This document shows, piece by piece, positions 58,630 to 64,000 of a stretch of DNA of 64,000 nucleotides. A model generated the notes under the pieces. The model made no database searches, was not told the origin of the DNA, and saw only the letters and a list, made by a program, of their open reading frames with translations. The DNA is from Saccharopolyspora shandongensis. Its GTDB lineage: Bacteria; Actinomycetota; Actinomycetes; Mycobacteriales; Pseudonocardiaceae. The DNA is taken from NCBI RefSeq assembly GCF_900106995.1, contig NZ_FNOK01000051.1:1-64000 (forward strand). The letters are read 5' to 3'. A program made the position numbers and the translations under genes. How positions within the stretch are numbered: the stretch's first letter is position 1; every line of letters starts with the position of its first letter.

Positions 58630-58876
58630 GTGCGCCTCCCCGAGCGGTGCTCGGCCGCGCGTCTGCCGGCGCGGCCTCCGAATCCACGTCTGCCACCGGT
58701 ACGGCGGTGTTCACGCCCGCCGGGTTGGCCACCCAGTACACCGGCGCGAAATCCCACTCCTGCCCCGCGCGGTAACGCGGACGGGTGAGCCTCGGCCACA
58801 TCGCGATGAGCACGATCAGGCCGTACAGGGCCGCTGGGATCACCGCCAGGTAGAGAACAGTCTCCGCCACAGTCAC
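58616..58876 (-). CDS. ctaJ: CtaJ-like aa3-type cytochrome oxidase small subunit
   Basis: This 86-residue protein has one membrane helix at its start (VLYLAVIPAALYGLIVLIAM), then WPRLTRPRYRAGQEWDFAPVYWVANP (in two runs). The membrane helix plus a YRxGQxW-like segment matches actinobacterial proteins annotated as CtaJ, a late-found subunit of the bcc-aa3 supercomplex, whose gene lies beside DUF5130. GTG 58876 is chosen because it precedes the helix. The 3' end overlaps the DUF5130 start by 14 bases. Confidence 0.68.
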   Translation of the reverse strand: MTVAETVLYLAVIPAALYGLIVLIAMWPRLTRPRYRAGQEWDFAPVYWVANPAGVNTAVPVADVDSEAAPADARPSTARGGARGNW

Positions 58877-59267
58877 GCGAGTACGGTATCCGATGACCGC
58901 CGCTTCATGCGCCCGACCTGTGGCGCGCATGATCGGCGTCAGTAACCGTCACCAAGCCCCGCCCCAGACACGTTCGAGTGATCCGAGGGCCGACGAGAGC
59001 GCCCCGAGCGCGGTTCCCGCTGGTGGAGAGCGAATCGGGAGATGCCCGGAACTACGTACGGTTACTAGTCAAGAGTGTTATACATCACTTAAGGTAACTC
59101 GTTCAGAGTAACCAGTGCCCCCGAATGGGGTCCAACCAGACGGTTGCAATGCGCGGCGACTTGGCGGCTTGTTCCTGAGGGTTCCTGCTCCTAGTTTTTC
59201 ACCTGTATGGGTCTTGCATATTTGATCACATGCGTTCAAAGCGTCTTTTGAATGCGGGAGGCACACT
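58877..59267. promoter_or_regulatory. Upstream region of the GVRIS repeat gene
   Basis: This 391-base space is AT-richer than its surroundings from about 59050. It contains repeated GTAAC/GTTAC words (58941, 59060, 59095, 59108). A hairpin GCGTTCAAA at 59232-59240 with TTTGAATGC at 59247-59255 sits right before the GGGAGG ribosome-binding site. No gene is seen. It probably carries the promoter and a translational control element. Confidence 0.5.
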
Positions 59268-59852
59268 ATGTCGATCATCGAAACCGCCACTCAGAGCAGC
59301 GCCATCACCCTTCCGATGATTAAGCGACCACTGCTCGAACACGGTGTCCGGATCAGCAGCCGAGACCGCGGCGTGCGGATCAGCGGGCGGGGCGGAGTGC
59401 GGATTTCCAGCGGGGCGCGGATCAGCCGCGGCGTACGGATCAGCGGTCGACAGGGTGTGCGGATCAGCGGCGAATCCGGCGTTCAGATCAGCGGCGAATC
59501 AGGTGTTCGGATCAGCAGTGAGTCCGGCGTTCGGATCAGCGGGCAGCGACACGGAGTGCGCATCAGCGGACAACAGGGCGTGCGCATCAGCGCATGCCGC
59601 CAGGGTGTCCGCATCAGCGGCCGCCATGGAGTCCGGATCAGCAGCCAAAGTGGCGTGCGAATCAGCAGCCAAAGCGGCGTGCGCATCAGTGGGCAGCAGC
59701 ACGGAGTCCGGATCAGCGGACAGCACGGTGTGCGCATCAGTGGCCGGCACGGGGTGCGGATCAGCGGACAGCAGGGCGTACGGATTTCCAGCGGGGTGCG
59801 GATCAGCCGCGGCGTGCGGATCAGCGGGCAGCAGGGTGTGCGGATCAGCTGA
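59268..59852 (+). CDS. GVRIS octapeptide-repeat protein
   Basis: This 194-residue protein has a leader of 25 residues (MSIIETATQSSAITLPMIKR, then PLLEH), then only tandem units of G-V-R-I-S-x-x-x. Units such as GVRISGQQ, GVRISGRH, GVRISSQS and GVRISGES occur about 20 times, with periods of 8 or 9 and two shorter RISR units. It stops directly after a final GVRIS. Codons for the same residues vary (GTC/GTG/GTA/GTT; AGC/AGT/TCC), so the peptide repeat itself is conserved. It is very basic. A strong GGGAGG precedes ATG 59268. No family is recognised; alternating V/I suggests beta strands, as in beta-solenoid or amyloid-like proteins. A repeat-core peptide precursor is another possibility. Confidence 0.8.
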   Translation: MSIIETATQSSAITLPMIKRPLLEHGVRISSRDRGVRISGRGGVRISSGARISRGVRISGRQGVRISGESGVQISGESGVRISSESGVRISGQRHGVRISGQQGVRISACRQGVRISGRHGVRISSQSGVRISSQSGVRISGQQHGVRISGQHGVRISGRHGVRISGQQGVRISSGVRISRGVRISGQQGVRIS

Positions 59853-59922
59853 TCAGGGGTTCCGCAGTGGAACGCCCGCCGTCTCGCGGCACCGCAGTTC
59901 GACCGCCGGCCCGACCGGCGCG

Positions 59923-60600
59923 TCAGGCCGCGGGTTCACCGAGGTACGGCAACCACAGCGGGTCCGTTTCGGACAGCCCCGCCAGCAGCCGCCAATGCCG
60001 CCCGCGCGGCGCGTGCGGCGCCACCGGCAGGCGCCAGCCCAGCTCGCTCAGGGTCTTGTCCGCCTTGCGGTGGTTGCACTTGGTGCAGCAGGCGACGCAG
60101 TTCTCCCAAGTGTGCGGCCCGCCGCGACTGCGCGGGACGACATGATCTATCGTTTCGGCGCGAGCACCGCAGTACACGCACCGGTAGTTGTCCCGCAGCA
60201 TCAGCGCGGCACGGGTCAACGGCACCCGGCCGCGGTACGGCACTCGCACGAAGTTGCTCAGCCTGATCACGGACGGGACCTCGACGCTGGCGGTGGCGGA
60301 GTGCAGCACCATGCCGGCGGAGTCACCGTGCACGACCTCGGCCTTGCCGCAGACCAGCAGCACGATCGCCCGGCGCAGCGGGAGCGCGGTCAGCGGTTCG
60401 AAGGTGGTGTTGAGCAGCAGCACCCGGCGTTTTCGCCAGGACGGCGCGTGACCGGGAGGCCGGTCGGCCTGCGGCGGCGATGTGCCGGCACGGCTCGGCG
60501 GGCACAACGGGGCCCGCGGCGCGAGGCTCGTGGCCTTCAGCGCCGGTTGTCGGGTCGGTTGTCGGTCGGGCACGCGACCACCTCCACCGGTGTCGGGCAT
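59923..60600 (-). CDS. HNH endonuclease family protein
   Basis: This 225-residue protein has a Ser/Pro-rich N-terminus of about 55 residues and then a conserved domain (RRVLLLNTTFEPLTALPLRR). The HNH zinc finger is YRCVYCGARAETIDHVVPRS then NCVACCTKCNHRKADKT. ATG 60600 is preferred; a start at 60675 would add 25 residues. It corresponds in position to Rv2469c of M. tuberculosis as I recall it. The DNA target is unknown. Confidence 0.85.
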   Translation of the reverse strand: MPDTGGGGRVPDRQPTRQPALKATSLAPRAPLCPPSRAGTSPPQADRPPGHAPSWRKRRVLLLNTTFEPLTALPLRRAIVLLVCGKAEVVHGDSAGMVLHSATASVEVPSVIRLSNFVRVPYRGRVPLTRAALMLRDNYRCVYCGARAETIDHVVPRSRGGPHTWENCVACCTKCNHRKADKTLSELGWRLPVAPHAPRGRHWRLLAGLSETDPLWLPYLGEPAA

Positions 60601-60794
60601 AGTCGAACATAGAACCCCGCCCGAACGCACGTGTGATTCGACACTCGACGTCGAGTGATCGATTACCGCCATCATTCCCGATCATGCGCCCGCAGAACAA
60701 CAATGATCGTTCCGGGTGATTCGATCTTCTTTTCGGGATAAATGATCACGTCGAGATCGGCGAATGGTCGCCGGATGCACGTATCGTCGCTGCC

Positions 60795-62909
60795 GTGACC
60801 GACGTGCAAGCAGCGCAGCTGACCTACCCCGGCGCCGACCGCGACGACATCGTCGAAGACCTGCACGGCCACGAGGTGGCCGACCCGTACCGGTGGCTGG
60901 AAGACCCGGCCGAGCCGCGCACCGAGGCGTGGTCCGCGACGCAGGACGCGCTCGCCCGGACCTGGTTGGACGCGTTGCCCGGCCGGGACGCGATCGCGGA
61001 GCGGATGCGGTCGCTGCTGTCGTCCGGTTCCGTCTCGGCGCCTGTGTGGCGCGCGGGCCGGTCGTTCTTCACCCGCCGGGAGCCCGAGCAGGAGTTCCCG
61101 GTGCTGTACGTGCGCGAGGCCGACGGCACCGAGCGGGTGCTGCTGGACGTCACCGAGCTGGACCCGTCCGGGTTGACCACCTTGGACAGCTGGACCCCGA
61201 GCCAGGAGGGCGACCGGCTGGCCTACCAGATCTCCGTCGGCGGTGACGAGGAGTCGCTGCTGCACGTGCTCGACGTCGCCACCGGTGAACTCGTCGAGGG
61301 CCCGATCGACCGGTGCCGCTACTCGACGATCTCGTGGCTGCCCGGCGGCGAGGAGTTCTTCTACATCCGGCGACTGGCGCCGGAACTGGTGCCCGACGGC
61401 GAGGAGCAGTTCCACCGCCGGGTCTGGCGGCACCAGGTCGGTTCCGACCCCGACCAGGACCTGCTGGTGCACGGCGAGGGCCTGGACCACACCTTCTACT
61501 ACGGCACCCGGGTGTCGCGGGACGGCCGCTGGCTGGTCATCGAGGGCAGCCCGGGCACCGCGCGGCGGGATTCGGTGTGGATCGCCGATCTCGCGGCCGG
61601 CGACGTCCCCGAGCTCCGGCAGGTCGTGGACACCTCCGACGGGTATCGCGTCGGCGCCTGGGTGGAGCGCGACGGCCGGCTGTACGTGATGACGACGCTG
61701 GACGCGCCGCGCTGGCGGCTGTGCGTGGCCGACCCGGCCCGGCCGGAGCCGGCCAACTGGACGGAGCTGATCGCCGAGGAGCCCGACTCGGTGCTGGAGG
61801 CGGTGCGCTGGTTCGACACCGGCGACGGCGACCCGCAGCTGGTGGTGCTCCGCACCCGGCACGCGGTGTCCGAGGTGACGCTGCACGACCCGGCGACCGG
61901 GCGGCGGACCGCGGAGGTCCCGCTGCCGAGCACCGGCCAGGTCACTTCACTGTCTACTGTGGACGAATCGACCGACCGCGACCGGGACCGGCTGTGGATC
62001 GGCTGGACCGACTTCGCCACCCCGCCCTGCGTGCACGCCTACTCGCGCAGCACCGGGACGACCGAGCTGGACCAGCAGGCGCCGGGCACCGTCGAGCTGC
62101 CCGCGGTGCACACCCAGCAGGTCACCTACCGCTCGCTGGACGGCACCCCGGTGCGGATGTTCCTGCTGAGCCCGAGCGCCGAACCGGACCGCCCGCGGCC
62201 GGTGATCATGACCGGCTACGGCGGCTTCTCGCTGTCCCGCGAGCCCGGCTACACGCCGTCCGCGCTGGCGTGGGTCGCCGCCGGCGGCGTCTGGGCGCTG
62301 CCCTCGCTGCGCGGCGGCGGCGAAGAGGGCGAGGAATGGCACGTCGCGGGCATGCGCGAGCAGAAGCAGCACACCTTCGACGACTTCCACGCGGCGGCGC
62401 AGCACCTGATCGACGAGGGCTGGACGACGTCCGAGCAGCTGGCGATCTCCGGCGGTTCCAACGGCGGCCTGCTGGTCGGGGCGGCGCTGACGCAGCGCCC
62501 GGACCTCTACCGGGCGGTGGTGTGCTCGGCGCCGCTGCTGGACATGGTCCGCTACGAGCAGTTCCTGCTCGGCCGGACCTGGAACGACGAGTACGGCACC
62601 GCGGACGACCCGGAGGAGCTGGGCTGGCTGCTGTCCTACTCGCCTTACCACAACGTGGCCGATCAGACCGACTACCCGTCGGTGCTGTTCACCGTCTTCG
62701 AGTCGGACTCCCGGGTCGATCCGAACCACGCCCGCAAGATGTGCGCGGCGCTGCAGCACGCCACCAGCTCGGCCCCTGCGAAACGGCCGATCCTGCTGCG
62801 TCGGGAGACCGAGGTAGGCCATGCCGCGCGCTCGGTGTCCCGTACCGTGGGGCTTGCGACCGACCAGCTCGCCTTCCTCGCGGAGGCCACTGGACTCGCC
62901 CTGGACTGA
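60795..62909 (+). CDS. Prolyl oligopeptidase family serine peptidase (S9A)
   Basis: This 704-residue cytoplasmic enzyme opens with the family motif HGHEVADPYRWLEDP. A seven-bladed propeller region follows, then the hydrolase domain with TGYGGFSLSREPGYTP, GGEEGEEWHVAGM, the catalytic Ser in ISGGSNGGLLVGAAL near residue 555, Asp in FESDSRVDPNHARK and His in EVGHAARS near residue 675. It cleaves small peptides after proline. GTG 60795 is the start. Confidence 0.95.
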   Translation: MTDVQAAQLTYPGADRDDIVEDLHGHEVADPYRWLEDPAEPRTEAWSATQDALARTWLDALPGRDAIAERMRSLLSSGSVSAPVWRAGRSFFTRREPEQEFPVLYVREADGTERVLLDVTELDPSGLTTLDSWTPSQEGDRLAYQISVGGDEESLLHVLDVATGELVEGPIDRCRYSTISWLPGGEEFFYIRRLAPELVPDGEEQFHRRVWRHQVGSDPDQDLLVHGEGLDHTFYYGTRVSRDGRWLVIEGSPGTARRDSVWIADLAAGDVPELRQVVDTSDGYRVGAWVERDGRLYVMTTLDAPRWRLCVADPARPEPANWTELIAEEPDSVLEAVRWFDTGDGDPQLVVLRTRHAVSEVTLHDPATGRRTAEVPLPSTGQVTSLSTVDESTDRDRDRLWIGWTDFATPPCVHAYSRSTGTTELDQQAPGTVELPAVHTQQVTYRSLDGTPVRMFLLSPSAEPDRPRPVIMTGYGGFSLSREPGYTPSALAWVAAGGVWALPSLRGGGEEGEEWHVAGMREQKQHTFDDFHAAAQHLIDEGWTTSEQLAISGGSNGGLLVGAALTQRPDLYRAVVCSAPLLDMVRYEQFLLGRTWNDEYGTADDPEELGWLLSYSPYHNVADQTDYPSVLFTVFESDSRVDPNHARKMCAALQHATSSAPAKRPILLRRETEVGHAARSVSRTVGLATDQLAFLAEATGLALD

Positions 62910-63079
62910 GCCCGAACTCGGTCCCCGGCGGTCAGCTGTTCGAGTCTCGTGCGCAGCGGGGTGCGCGCGATCCTCGAGTTGTCCGGTTGCCCATCCGGTG
63001 ATGTCGCCCCAAAGCACCGGCACCCCCGTGCCGGGTAACCACCGAGGGCCCTGAACGACAGCATGGAGACCCCCGACCC

Positions 63080-64000
63080 ATGGATCTGCCGCTTATGACC
63101 CAACCGACCTGTGCCCAGGACGCGTTCTGGTGCCAAACGATCTCCCAGTGGACCGGCAACCAGTGGCTGGCGTCCTACGCCGACCTGCTCATCGCCACAC
63201 CGCTGAACATCGTGCTCATCCTGATCGTCGCGTTCATGGTGCGATGGCTGGTGCATCGCACCATCAACCGCCTCACGCAGGGCAACGGCAAGCCCCCGAA
63301 GCTGCTGACGCCGCTGCGGGAGCGCCGGGCGGACACGCTGACCGCCGAACTGCTGTCGGAGCGCCGCCTCCAGCGGGCGCGGACGATCGGCTCGGTGCTC
63401 AAGTCGATCGCCTCGCTGGTGATCTACGGCCTGGCCGTGATCTACGTGCTGCAGGTGCTGAGCATCCAGATCGCGCCGGTGCTGGCCTCCGCCGGTGTGC
63501 TCGGTGTCGCCGTCGCCTTCGGCGCGCAGAACCTCGTCCGGGACTTCCTGTCCGGCATGTTCATGCTGGTCGAGGACCAGTACGGCGTCGGTGACGTGGT
63601 GGACCTCGGCGAGGCCAGCGGCACCGTCGAGGCGGTGGGCCTGCGGGTCACCACGCTGCGCGACATCAACGGCACCGTCTGGTACGTCCGCAACGGCGAG
63701 ATCCTGCGGGTCGGCAACTCCAGCCAGGGCTTCGCCGTGGCCGTGGTGGACTTCCCCATCTCGCACACCAGCGATGTGCAGAAGGCCATCGAGGTGGCCG
63801 CGAAGGTGGCCACCGATGCCGCGTCGCGGGAGCCGCTGTCCAAGGACGTGCTGAACCCGCCGGAGATGCTCGGGGTGGACCAGATCACCTCGGAGACCAT
63901 CACGCTGCGGCTGACGACCAAGGTCCGGCCGGGCCGGCAGTGGTCGGTGCAGCGCCGGCTGCGCGCGGAGATCAAGCGCGCCTACGACGAAGAGGACATC
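63080..64000 (+). CDS. MscS-type mechanosensitive ion channel (runs off window edge)
   Basis: This frame is open from ATG 63080 to the window end, giving 307 residues so far. A membrane helix (PLNIVLILIVAFMVRWLVH) and a second hydrophobic region (ASLVIYGLAVIYVLQVLSIQ) precede the pore helix (VLASAGVLGVAVAFGAQNL). The beta domain follows with VGDVVDLGEASGTVEAVGLRVTTLRD (two runs), which is typical of MscS. It should open under membrane tension. ATG 63095 is an alternative start. Confidence 0.92.
   Translation, partial: MDLPLMTQPTCAQDAFWCQTISQWTGNQWLASYADLLIATPLNIVLILIVAFMVRWLVHRTINRLTQGNGKPPKLLTPLRERRADTLTAELLSERRLQRARTIGSVLKSIASLVIYGLAVIYVLQVLSIQIAPVLASAGVLGVAVAFGAQNLVRDFLSGMFMLVEDQYGVGDVVDLGEASGTVEAVGLRVTTLRDINGTVWYVRNGEILRVGNSSQGFAVAVVDFPISHTSDVQKAIEVAAKVATDAASREPLSKDVLNPPEMLGVDQITSETITLRLTTKVRPGRQWSVQRRLRAEIKRAYDEEDI

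Noticed and set aside
59343..59849. GVRIS array considered as a CRISPR or non-coding tandem repeat
   Set aside because: Units are 24-27 bases without spacers, and differences fall at synonymous positions, which fits a coding repeat.
59344..60612. Alternative-frame ORF over the GVRIS gene and the HNH gene
   Set aside because: It lacks a ribosome-binding site and is antisense to the HNH domain; the 59268 frame has leader, strong ribosome-binding site and stop at a unit border.
63063..63098. Twelve-codon upstream ORF before the MscS start
   Set aside because: It has no strong ribosome-binding site and could arise by chance; not supported as a regulatory peptide.

Overview
This window is a GC-rich actinobacterial chromosome segment with strong GC3 bias and frequent GTG/TTG starts. 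It is most likely from a Pseudonocardiaceae such as Saccharopolyspora; this is inferred from gene content and order, and no rRNA is present to confirm it. The backbone is a housekeeping block whose order matches the Mycobacterium tuberculosis Rv2444c-Rv2469c region as I recall it: rne, ndk, DUF4233-folC-valS, clpX-clpP2-clpP1-tig, an Nei glycosylase, rpiB, a mycothiol-nitroreductase-like protein, pepN, DUF5130, and an HNH protein. Blocks of accessory genes interrupt it.

Layout. 1-333: the end of an IS3-type element running off the left edge. 0.4-4.2 kb: AraC regulator, TetR-carboxylesterase pair, terpenoid-cyclase-fold protein. 4.2-11.5 kb: RNase E/G, a two-gene radical SAM pair, GNAT, ndk. 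11.6-15.4 kb: VapBC-type toxin-antitoxin, PhoD phosphatase, zinc dehydrogenase. 15.4-20.4 kb: DUF4233, folC, a decayed siderophore-interacting fragment behind an iron-box-like dyad, valS. 20.5-30.9 kb: an accessory metabolic region with an FdhF/YdeP molybdoenzyme, fdhD, an OFA-type MFS transporter with a 35-residue partner, two SDRs, LysR and two hydrolases. 31-35.7 kb: clpX, clpP2, clpP1, tig. 35.8-37.4 kb: sucrase/ferredoxin-like protein, tRNA-Pro and tRNA-Gly. 37.4-38.2 kb: a repeat-rich stretch without a credible gene. 38.2-44.6 kb: DHA2 transporter, 2H phosphoesterase, Eis-like acetyltransferase, a repeat-tailed membrane protein, Nei, membrane protein, rpiB. 44.6-51.3 kb: ComB-like protein, then a type VII secretion-linked polymorphic toxin module (EbfC-like, ESX target, a 1318-residue toxin, immunity protein). 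51.3-64 kb: endonuclease V, aldehyde dehydrogenase, nitroreductase-like protein, pepN, a membrane-anchored receiver-like protein, DUF5130, CtaJ-like protein, the GVRIS repeat protein, HNH protein, prolyl oligopeptidase and a partial MscS channel.

Three things stand out. (1) At 59268-59852 a 194-residue protein consists of a 25-residue leader and about 20 copies of an octapeptide-like G-V-R-I-S unit. Its codons vary synonymously, so the peptide repeat itself looks selected. (2) A family of about 180-300 bp structured intergenic repeats has five copies in this window. They share invariant boxes, and their nested hairpins show compensatory base changes. (3) The toxin carries a His/Cys segment resembling a clan CD autoprocessing protease, upstream of a PD-(D/E)XK-like nuclease domain, and is followed by a probable Imm49 partner.
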